A stretch of 64,000 bases of DNA from Roseiarcus sp963787135. GTDB lineage: Bacteria; Pseudomonadota; Alphaproteobacteria; Rhizobiales; Beijerinckiaceae. The notes under the pieces were generated by a model. That model was not told the DNA's origin. It ran no database searches and saw only the letters and a program-made list of their open reading frames with translations. Below, in pieces: positions 50,500 to 57,807 of this stretch. The DNA is taken from the NCBI GenBank assembly GCA_963787135.1, contig CAWBBW010000025.1:48014-112013 (forward strand), read 5' to 3'. How positions within the stretch are numbered: the stretch's first letter is position 1; each line of letters starts with the position of its first letter. Both the position numbers and the translations under genes were made by a program.

Positions 50500-52229
50500 G
50501 CGACTCCGAGATAGGCGGCGACCACGTCCGGCTGCCGGAGCACCTCGGCCGTTTCGCCATCGGCGATCCGGCGGCCGAAATTGAGCACGGTCAGATGTCT
50601 GGCGACCCCCGAGATCAAGGTCATGTCATGATCGATGATCAGAATGGTGAGCCCCTGGGCGGCGATGGAGTCGAGCAGGTCGTGCAGCGCCTTCTTCTCG
50701 CTCAGGTTGAGGCCGGCGGCAGGCTCGTCCAGCAACAGCACTGTCGGGTTGGCGGCCAATGCGCGAGCGATTTCGATGAGACGTTGATGGCCGTAGCTGA
50801 AGCTCGGGATTGTCTCATCGGCGCGGCTCCCCAGCCCGACGAAGTCGAGCGCGGCGCGGGCGCGGCGGCGCAGCGTGTCGTGTCCCCCTTCGGCGAGCGC
50901 GTTGCCGTCGCGCTCGGCGCCGACCACGACATTTTCGAGCGCGGTCATCGAGCGGAACAGCCGAATGTTCTGGAACGTGCGCGCGAGGCCGGCGACGGTG
51001 CGCTTGTGCGCGGGCAGCGCGGTCACGTCGACGCCGTCGATGAGGATTTCGCCCGCCGTCGCGCGGTAGAGCCCGGTCACCACATTGAGCGTGGTCGTCT
51101 TGCCGCTGCCATTCGGACCGATCAGGGCATGGACGCCGCCGCGCCGCACCCGAAAGCTGACTCCGTCGACTGCCTTCAGTCCGCCGAAGTTCTTGGCGAG
51201 GCCCCTGACCTCCAGCGGGACGGGCGCGCCGGAATCGGCGGGACGCAAGGTGAGCGGTTCGACGGACCTCGACGGGGCGCGCCTGGGGGTTCGGAACAGC
51301 CTGCCGACGAAGCCCCAGATGCCCTCGGGCATGAAGGCGACGATGAGGATGACCGCAACGCCGTAAATCGCGAGGTAAAGGCCCGGGACGCTTTTGAGAA
51401 AACGCAGCCATTCGGGAATGAGGATGAGCAAACCCGTGCCGATCGTCGAGCCGATCGGTGAAGAGACGCCGCCGAGCAGCGCCATCGTCAGGAGGACGAT
51501 CGAATCGGAGAAGGCGAACTGATCGGGGCTTATGTAGGAAAATCCGCCTGCAAAAAGCCCACCGCCGAGCCCGCCCAACAAAGAGCCGAGCGCGAAGGCG
51601 GTCACCTTGGTGCGGAAGACGTCAATGCCGGCGGCGCTGGCGGCGAGTTCGTTGTCGCGCACCGCACGCATCGCGCGCCCGAGACGCGTGTCGGCAAGGC
51701 GCCAGACGAGATAGCCGGAGATCGCGAGCGCGGCGACCGCGAGCGCGAGATAAGCGTGGCCCGAGGCGAAACCGGCTGGCCGTCCGATCGAGCTGACGCC
51801 ATCCGGCCCATGGGTGACGCCGATCGCGTTGATGAGGACGACGGTCAGGATCTGCTGGAAGGAGATTGTCACCATGGCCAGGTAATGACCGCCCAGGCGC
51901 AAGGTCGAGAGGCCGAGCGCGGCGCCCGCCGCGAGAGCGAGCGCCATGCCGCCGAGCAGGCAAAGCCAGAAAGGGAGATGGTAATCGACCGTCCCGAGGG
52001 CGACGCTATAGGCGCCCAGCGCGAAGAACGCGGCTTGGGCGAGATTGATCTGACCGCACAGTCCCAGGACGATCGACAGGCCGAACACCGCGATCGCATA
52101 GGTCGCCGCCTGCATCAGAATGTTGGCGACGTAACCGTCGGTCTTGACGGTCGCCGCCAGCGCGACCAGCACGATTGCGACGAACGCGTAGGCGATGTGT
52201 CCGATCGCGGCGCTACGCATCCCGGTCAC
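50496..52229 (-). CDS. fused LivM permease and LivG ATPase
   Basis: A 577-residue fusion. Residues 1-320 are a LivM permease with about 8-10 membrane segments and the motif LGLCGQINLAQAAFFALGAY; the stretch RAMRAVRDNELAASAAGID is the usual EAA-like loop. A linker (about 320-340) leads to a LivG ATPase with Walker A GPNGSGKTT near residue 375, signature FSYGHQR near 487 and Walker B LLLDEPAAGLN near 505. Most Liv systems encode these as two genes; fusions are known in alphaproteobacteria. The frame is continuous, with no stop or overlap between the halves. It overlaps both neighbours by 4 nt. Confidence 0.93.
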   Translation of the reverse strand: MTGMRSAAIGHIAYAFVAIVLVALAATVKTDGYVANILMQAATYAIAVFGLSIVLGLCGQINLAQAAFFALGAYSVALGTVDYHLPFWLCLLGGMALALAAGAALGLSTLRLGGHYLAMVTISFQQILTVVLINAIGVTHGPDGVSSIGRPAGFASGHAYLALAVAALAISGYLVWRLADTRLGRAMRAVRDNELAASAAGIDVFRTKVTAFALGSLLGGLGGGLFAGGFSYISPDQFAFSDSIVLLTMALLGGVSSPIGSTIGTGLLILIPEWLRFLKSVPGLYLAIYGVAVILIVAFMPEGIWGFVGRLFRTPRRAPSRSVEPLTLRPADSGAPVPLEVRGLAKNFGGLKAVDGVSFRVRRGGVHALIGPNGSGKTTTLNVVTGLYRATAGEILIDGVDVTALPAHKRTVAGLARTFQNIRLFRSMTALENVVVGAERDGNALAEGGHDTLRRRARAALDFVGLGSRADETIPSFSYGHQRLIEIARALAANPTVLLLDEPAAGLNLSEKKALHDLLDSIAAQGLTILIIDHDMTLISGVARHLTVLNFGRRIADGETAEVLRQPDVVAAYLGVA

Positions 52230-53101
52230 GCCTTTTCCGCCACACGTTCACCGAAGATGCCTTGCGGGCGAACGATGAGGAAGGCAATGAGCACGAGGAA
52301 GGCGAAGGCGTCCTTGAACGGCACCGAGATATAGGCCGCGCCGAAGGTCTCGATCACGCCGATCGCAAAGCCGCCGAGGATCGCCCCTGCGACGTCGCCA
52401 AAGCCGCCGATGATCGTTGCGGCAAAGGCTTTGAGCGCGATCGTCGAGCCCATCTGGATCGAGACGAACAGCACCGGCGCCACCAGGATGCCGGCGATTC
52501 CGCCGAGCACGGCGCTGTAGACGAAGGTGATCATGATCATCGCGGCGACCGGAATGCCGAGCAGCGTCGCCATTTCCTTGTCCTGGCTCGTCGCCTGGAG
52601 TTTCTTGCCGAGCAGCGTGTACTCGAACAGCCAATATTGGAACGCGACGAGCGCGAGCGTGACGCCGATGATGATCAGATACTGGCTGTCCAGATAGACC
52701 GGCCCGACCTGAAAGCCCGGGGTGTCGAGCCAGCCTGGCAGAACCTGCGGCTGCGGTCCGTAGAGCGCAAGAACGCTATTGGAGAGAAAGATCGAGGCGC
52801 CGATCGTGGAGATCAGCACTGGCAGATAGGTTCGGTTGCGCAGCGGATAATAGACGAACAGATTGAACACCGCGCCGAGCAGCGCCATTGCCGCGATCGA
52901 AATCAGAAACGAGAGCCAATAGGGCCAGCCCAAATCGACCGCGAACACGACCATCAGGAAGGCTGCGACCATCGAGAACTCGCCCTGCGCGAAATTGACG
53001 ACGCTGGCGGCGCGAAAAATCAGGACGAAGCCCAGCGCGACGAGGGCGTAGACGGCGCCAATTCCAATTCCCGTAAACAGCAGTTGCAGGAAGAAATCCA
53101 T
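52226..53101 (-). CDS. livH: ABC transporter permease, LivH type
   Basis: A 291-residue inner-membrane permease with about 8 membrane segments. Family motifs include GIGIGAVYALVALGFVLIFRAASVVNFAQGEF at the start (GAxYALxALGxxLxF...NxAxGE), the EAA loop TSQDKEMATLLGIPVAAM near residue 172, and GGFGDVAGAILGGFAIGVIE near 240. It pairs with the LivM part of the next gene. It is coupled to that gene by ATGA. The substrate-binding protein gene ends 121 bp upstream. Confidence 0.94.
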   Translation of the reverse strand: MDFFLQLLFTGIGIGAVYALVALGFVLIFRAASVVNFAQGEFSMVAAFLMVVFAVDLGWPYWLSFLISIAAMALLGAVFNLFVYYPLRNRTYLPVLISTIGASIFLSNSVLALYGPQPQVLPGWLDTPGFQVGPVYLDSQYLIIIGVTLALVAFQYWLFEYTLLGKKLQATSQDKEMATLLGIPVAAMIMITFVYSAVLGGIAGILVAPVLFVSIQMGSTIALKAFAATIIGGFGDVAGAILGGFAIGVIETFGAAYISVPFKDAFAFLVLIAFLIVRPQGIFGERVAEKA

Positions 53102-53222
53102 GCGGCGCCTTCAGTTGGTCCCACGCATCAGCCTGCCGCGCCGGCGCCGCCTGGCGGCGCGCGCCCTCGCGAGCGCGCGCTGATGGACGTCGCCGGAAGG
53201 GCGCGACACGCGGGGGCGCCGG

Positions 53223-54368
53223 TCAATCCGTAAATTCGATGTGCTTGTCGAAGACGACGGCGCCCTTCTCGTTGCGCACGATGTTGTAACCGTGCAGGCC
53301 GTCGCCGAATTGGTCGAAATTGTATTCGCCCTCCGCGCCCTTGTAGCCCTTGGTCGAGAGCATGGCGGCGCGGATCTTCTCGGGGTCGGTCGAGCCGGCC
53401 TTATTGATCGCCGCGGAGAGCACGCCGATCGCGTCGTACGTCCACGAGCTGTAATTGTCCGCCGGGACGTTCGCGACTGCGGCGTAGAGCGTGGCGAATT
53501 CCTTTGCCTCCGGGCTCGAGTTGGCTGCGAAGTCGGCGACGCCGTAGGAGCCCCACAACGCCTGGCCGGCGAGCTTCATAGCGCCGACATCGATGATCGA
53601 GGGCGAACCGACCCAGGGGAGCGTCACGCCCAGTTGTCTCAATTGACGCGCAAAAATCGCCAGGTCGTTGTCGAAAGTGAAGTAGGAACCGATAATGTCG
53701 GCGCCCGAGGATTTGACGGCGAGCACAACCGGCGTGAAATCCTGGCTTTGGTTGGGATAGCCCTGATCAATCGCGACCTTGCCGCCAGCTTTGTCGAGCG
53801 CGGCCGACAGCGCCTTGAGGCCGCCCGTGCCGAAGGCGTCGGTGGAATGGACGATCGCCCAGTTCTTTTTGCCGAGCGTCTCGACGCCGTAGGAGGCGAT
53901 CACGCGGCCGGAATAGGAATCGTTCGGCCGGAAACGGATCAGCCAGGGATTGCCCATCTTCGTCAGCGCGGGATCGGTGCCGCCGAAGCAAACGGGTTTG
54001 CCGGTATTGAGAATATCGGCCGCCATCGCATGATTCTGCGTCGAGCGGATCGAGCCGAGGAAGGCGACGATGTCGGGCTGGGCGGCGAGCTTGGAGAAGG
54101 CGAGGACCGCACCCGGATTGGTCGTCTGGTCGTCCTCGGTGACGAGCTCAACCTGTTTTCCCAGCACGCCTCCCGACTTGTTGACGCGATCGAGCGCGAT
54201 CTTGGCGCCGGTCAGCGCGTATCTGCCGCTGTCGGCGGCCGGGCCGGTGACGGGCAGCACCATGCCGATCTTGACCGTTTCGTCCGCAGCGCGGGCGACG
54301 CGGGAAAATGTGGGCGTCGCCAGACTGGCGGCCAGTCCCAGATTCACGGACCGTCTTGTGAGCCTCAT
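53223..54368 (-). CDS. ABC transporter substrate-binding protein, LivK/Peripla_BP_6 type
   Basis: A 381-residue periplasmic binding protein with a twin-arginine-like start (RLTRRSVNLGLAASLATPTFSRVARA) as export signal. The fold begins KIGMVLPVTGPAADSGRYALTGAKIALDRVN and has SYFTFDNDLAIFARQLRQLG and SSWTYDAIGVLSAAI later, all usual for Peripla_BP_6. Its ligand is not predictable from sequence; candidates from context are amino-acid-like or methylated compounds. ATG 54368 has GGGAGGA 8 nt upstream. It is the first gene of the liv-ldh operon. Confidence 0.92.
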   Translation of the reverse strand: MRLTRRSVNLGLAASLATPTFSRVARAADETVKIGMVLPVTGPAADSGRYALTGAKIALDRVNKSGGVLGKQVELVTEDDQTTNPGAVLAFSKLAAQPDIVAFLGSIRSTQNHAMAADILNTGKPVCFGGTDPALTKMGNPWLIRFRPNDSYSGRVIASYGVETLGKKNWAIVHSTDAFGTGGLKALSAALDKAGGKVAIDQGYPNQSQDFTPVVLAVKSSGADIIGSYFTFDNDLAIFARQLRQLGVTLPWVGSPSIIDVGAMKLAGQALWGSYGVADFAANSSPEAKEFATLYAAVANVPADNYSSWTYDAIGVLSAAINKAGSTDPEKIRAAMLSTKGYKGAEGEYNFDQFGDGLHGYNIVRNEKGAVVFDKHIEFTD

Positions 54369-54753
54369 AGCTTCCTCCCGCCGACATCGCGTTTTCCGAT
54401 TGCTTACTGCGGATCGTCGCCGGGCGGCCAACGGCTTGGATCGAAACTTGCGGAATTTGGACGCCCTTGCAAGCCGGAACTGTTTTGGTGCGAGACCCTT
54501 GTGATCGGAATCGGGTTCGAAGAGGATCCTCTAACCTCGGCCGCGGCCCGGACGTCCCGAAAAGGACGGCGCTCGCCGCCGCGTCGCTCCCCGTGAGACC
54601 GCCGTTCACCTAATGGAAATACCGAATTAGCTTCGCGACGGCGCTGCTACCGGAGCCATTGACGCTGATGTAAATGCAACCCATGGCCAAACTGAATTTC
54701 GTTTCCCGAAAGGGCAGTGGGCCAACTGGCCCACTACTCCTAAAAAACGTGTG
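54369..54753. other. intergenic gap between liv operon and PEP-CTERM gene
   Basis: A divergent gap. The first 150 bp should contain the promoter of the liv operon, but no convincing -35/-10 pair is recognised. No credible small gene, RNA or repeat is seen in it. The remaining part leads into the promoter at 54754-54783. Confidence 0.4.
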
Positions 54754-54783
54754 TTGACATTCCGGCTTGGTAAAGCCTATGTT
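54754..54783 (+). promoter_or_regulatory. candidate sigma-70 promoter of the PEP-CTERM gene
   Basis: A perfect -35 TTGACA (54754-54759) and a -10-like TATGTT (54778-54783) are 18 bp apart. The start codon is 36 bp further on, with AGGGG 7 nt before it. A second TTGACA (54782-54787) overlaps the -10. It is the clearest consensus promoter seen in the window. Confidence 0.55.
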
Positions 54784-54819
54784 GACAGTGATGTTCAAAA
54801 ACTGATTTAGGGGATTCTC

Positions 54820-55457
54820 ATGACTTCGAACTATTTGCGCGGCGCGGTCGCCGCTTCGGCAATCCTGGCCGCTTCCTCGGCCTTCGCCGTGAACCTGATC
54901 TCGGACGGCGATTTCTCGACGCCGGCCCAGGGCGGCGGCTACACCATTTACCCTGGTTCGGAAGATGGGTGGACAAGCACGGTCGGCGACGGCATCGAAA
55001 TCGGCACTTCGGCGGTCCAGTATGGGCTCCCGAGCATCAGCGTGGGTGGCCAGAATCTCGAACTGAACGCCAACACCTATGGCGTCGACAGCTATACCGT
55101 GACCGGCCTCGTTTTCGGCCACAGGTATCTTCTCACGTATGACTACGGCGCGCGTGATGCGGGCGGTCCGTCCGCCGCCACCACGTCCTTCGGCGGCGTC
55201 GTCCTTGGGACCGATGGCGTAGGGCAAACGCCGGGAACATGGACGGCGGATTTTTCTGGATCACTGCCACGTCGTCGTCGGAGAACCTGGTGTTGACTGC
55301 CGCCGGCACCGGCGCGCCGAGCTACGGCAACGAATACACCAATTTCTCGCTGACCGCCGTCCCGGAACTGTCCACCTGGGCGATGATGGGCCTCGGCTTC
55401 GCGGGTCTCGCCTTCGCGGGCAGGCGCACGCGCAAAGCCGTCTCGATCGCGGCCTGA
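54820..55457 (+). pseudogene. PEP-CTERM-sorted exported protein, frameshifted
   Basis: The first frame starts MTSNYLRGAVAASAILAASSAFA (signal peptide) and continues as a beta-rich secreted domain (NLISDGDFSTP, GWTSTVGDG, YLLTYDYGAR). It goes out of frame at the T5 run 55251-55255. Adding one T restores ADFFWITATSSSENLVL, and the second frame continues to 55457 with a PEP-CTERM end: VPELSTWAMMGLGFAGLAFA followed by GRRTRK. Full length would be about 212 residues. Such proteins are anchored and processed by exosortase and are usually linked to exopolysaccharide production, which fits the EPS genes at 60.7 kb. The break may be a homopolymer error. Confidence 0.82.
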
Positions 55458-55482
55458 TGATACCGCCATTGATGTAGGGAGG

Positions 55483-55508
55483 GGCCGCCGCAGGGCGGCC
55501 TTTCTTCT
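55483..55508 (+). terminator. rho-independent terminator of the PEP-CTERM gene
   Basis: GGCCGCC (55483-55489) and GGCGGCC (55494-55500) form a perfect 7-bp G/C stem with a 4-nt loop, followed by TTTCTTCT. It lies 26 bp after the stop codon of the second frame. Confidence 0.8.
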
Positions 55509-55640
55509 GCGGCCGGTCCGGCGCAGTTCCGAAGTTGACGTACGACTATATTGCCAGAGTCGACGTGAAACGATTTGCGATCTGGCGCAGGAAATCTTGT
55601 GGCGCAGCGCTGGCGATGTGGGAGGAGTTCGCTCGCCGCG

Positions 55641-55831
55641 CCCGCCTGTTCTCCGCCTGTTACCTCGATTTATCGCCCTGTTGGGGTCCTGTTATCTTGC
55701 CGTCATATAGCTCTCACCGCGCGTGAGTGGCTTTCGCAACCAATTGTAAACAAAGGATTATTTCGCGCAAAGTTCAAACTGGACCGGCTGATGGTCCCTC
55801 GTTTCTCCCTGTTAGCAGGGAGAAACAGGCG
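55641..55831. repeat. CCTGTTA-type intergenic element, copy B
   Basis: CCTGTTCTCCGCCTGTTACC, then TTATCGCCCTGTTGGGG and TCCTGTTATC, start the block; about 150 bp later comes the hairpin TCTCCCTGTTAGCAGGGAGA. Order and spacing match copy A at 15003-15176, while the middle is largely different apart from a CGCGCA core. It fills the convergent gap between the PEP-CTERM terminator and soxB. The remaining bases of this gap show nothing recognisable. Confidence 0.6.
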
Positions 55832-55855
55832 TTGGAGCCCAGGCGCAGTTCGGCT

Positions 55856-57109
55856 CTAATGGGCGATGCCCGATCCCGCCGCCTCGTCGATCAGGCGCCC
55901 GGCGGCAAAACGGTCGAGGTCGAAGGGGCGGCTGATCGGGTGGTGGGAGCCGGTCGCCATCAGATGCGCGAGCAGGGTTCCGCCGGCCGGGATCGCCTTG
56001 AAGCCGCCGGTGCCCCAGCCGCAGTTGAGGAAGATGCCCTGTTTCGGCGCCGGGCCGATGATCGGCGAAGAATCCGGCACGACATCGACGATGCCTCCCC
56101 ATTGGCGCATGAGCTTGAGCTGCCCGAAGGCGGGGAACATGTCGAGGAGGCCGGAGACGACGATCTCCTGCACCGGCGGATTGCCGCGCTGGCCGTAGGA
56201 GGGGATGCGGTCGAGCCCGCCGCCGAACACGATCTCGCCTTTGTCGGACTGGCTCGCGTAGACGCCGGTTCCCAAATGCAGGAGGACGATGTCGAGGCAG
56301 GGCTTGACCGGCTCGCTGACCATTGCTTGCAGCGCGTAAGAATGGATTGGCAGCTTGACGTCGGCCTTCGCCATCAGCTGCGATGAATGGCCGGCGACCG
56401 CGACGCCGACCGCCTCGGCCCGGATTTCGCCGTGGGCCGTCTCGACGCCGACGCAGGCGCCGTTCTGCATCAGGAAGCCGGTCGCTTCGCAATTCTCGAC
56501 GATGTCGACGCCCAGCCGATCGGCCGCGCGCGCGTAGCCCCAGGCGACGGCGTCGTGGCGGGCCGTGCCGCCGCGCGGCTGCCACACGCCGCCGTTCGGC
56601 AAGTATCGCGAATCGAGCGACTGGGTCATCAGCGGAAGCCGTTTTCGGATCTCGTCGGGGCCCCAAAATTCGGCGTCGACGCCGTTCAGCTGCATCGCGT
56701 TGGCGACGCGGGCGGCGATTTCGAGCTGGGCCGGCGTGTGAGAAATGTTGAGGATGCCGCGCTGGCTCAGCATCACGTTGAAGTTGAGATCGCGCGACAG
56801 CCCTTCGTAGAGTCTCAGCGCAAGATCGTAGAGCGCGACCGACTCGGGGTAAAAATAGTTCGAGCGGACGATCGTCGTGTTGCGCCCGGTATTGCCGCCC
56901 CCGAGCCACCCCTTTTCGATCACGCAAACGCGGTTTCGGGCGTGGTTTTTGGCAAGGTAATAGGCGGTCGCCAAACCATGCCCGCCGCCACCGATGATGA
57001 CAAAATCGTAGGCCGGCTTCGGCTTGGCCTTCCGCCACGCCTGCGGCCAGCCTTTGTGCCCGCCGAGACCTTCCCGCAGAATCGTCAATGCGGAATAACG
57101 CGCGGTCAC
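55856..57109 (-). CDS. soxB: sarcosine oxidase beta subunit
   Basis: A 417-residue flavoprotein. The FAD-binding Rossmann motif VIIGGGGHGLATAYYLA is near residue 36. GWLGGGNTGRNTTIVRSNYF carries the region that binds covalent FMN and substrate. The C-terminal FAD part reads NCGWGTGGFKAIPAGG. Length and sequence match the beta subunit of heterotetrameric sarcosine oxidase, where sarcosine is oxidised. It is 8 kb away from soxDAG. GTG 57109 overlaps the stop of the TetR gene (GTGA), so it is translated from the operon that begins with the dimethylglycine-dehydrogenase-like gene. Confidence 0.94.
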   Translation of the reverse strand: MTARYSALTILREGLGGHKGWPQAWRKAKPKPAYDFVIIGGGGHGLATAYYLAKNHARNRVCVIEKGWLGGGNTGRNTTIVRSNYFYPESVALYDLALRLYEGLSRDLNFNVMLSQRGILNISHTPAQLEIAARVANAMQLNGVDAEFWGPDEIRKRLPLMTQSLDSRYLPNGGVWQPRGGTARHDAVAWGYARAADRLGVDIVENCEATGFLMQNGACVGVETAHGEIRAEAVGVAVAGHSSQLMAKADVKLPIHSYALQAMVSEPVKPCLDIVLLHLGTGVYASQSDKGEIVFGGGLDRIPSYGQRGNPPVQEIVVSGLLDMFPAFGQLKLMRQWGGIVDVVPDSSPIIGPAPKQGIFLNCGWGTGGFKAIPAGGTLLAHLMATGSHHPISRPFDLDRFAAGRLIDEAAGSGIAH

Positions 57110-57807
57110 TGGCCGGCCTCGACCATTGCAACATCCTTGGCGCCGCCGTGGAGCATGGCGTAAGCGCGGAATGACGCGAGGTCTTCGTCGCGCGGCGCGA
57201 CGCCGGTGAAGGCCTGGAGATAATGCGGCGCCAGCTTCAGGCGAGCCTCCATCGGTTCCTTGATGTCGAGCGCGTAGTATCCGATCTGCATGTAATAGAG
57301 AACGCGCGCCCGCACCATCGCGTCTTCGAAGGGATATCCATATCGCATGAACATGGCCCGGATCGCGGCGGTGCGTTCGCCGTCTGAACGGTCGAGCGCC
57401 CCGCGCACAGTCTCCGAGCGTCGCGCCCATTCACGCACCGCGAAATCGAGGCGCGGGCTGAAGAGGTCCGGATCGACCCAGCAGCGAAAGACATTGCATA
57501 CCGCCTCGTTGATCGAGGCGGCGGGCGTTTCGCTTTGCGTGACGATCGAACGCGTGTTGAGGTCTTCCCAGCGCTTCAGGAGTTCATCGAGAAGGTCGCC
57601 GCGATTCCTGAAATACCAATAGAAGCTGGATCGCGAGACGTGGAGCCGCTCGCTGAGAGCAAGCACCGTGACGGCGGCGACGCCGTCGCGCTGCAGCACG
57701 CTGAGGGCAAGGTCAAGCCAGTCGTTCTTCGTCGCCTTGACGTTGCCGGAGGGCGCGGGCCTTTCGGGAGGATGTGCGCCCTGCGGCCGGGCGCCCGCAG
57801 AGATCAC
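57106..57807 (-). CDS. TetR family regulator
   Basis: A 233-residue regulator. The first 25 residues are a Pro/Ala-rich extension. Then come the TetR helices (NDWLDLALSVLQRDGVAAVTVLALSERLHVSRSSFYWYF), with RNRGDLLDELL closing the DNA-binding domain. The remaining helices form the effector domain. It is placed between the dimethylglycine-dehydrogenase-like gene and soxB, overlapping each by 4 nt (GTG start 57807; stop shared with soxB GTG). It probably controls this operon and perhaps the soxDAG and liv genes, but no operator was recognised. Confidence 0.88.
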   Translation of the reverse strand: MISAGARPQGAHPPERPAPSGNVKATKNDWLDLALSVLQRDGVAAVTVLALSERLHVSRSSFYWYFRNRGDLLDELLKRWEDLNTRSIVTQSETPAASINEAVCNVFRCWVDPDLFSPRLDFAVREWARRSETVRGALDRSDGERTAAIRAMFMRYGYPFEDAMVRARVLYYMQIGYYALDIKEPMEARLKLAPHYLQAFTGVAPRDEDLASFRAYAMLHGGAKDVAMVEAGQ

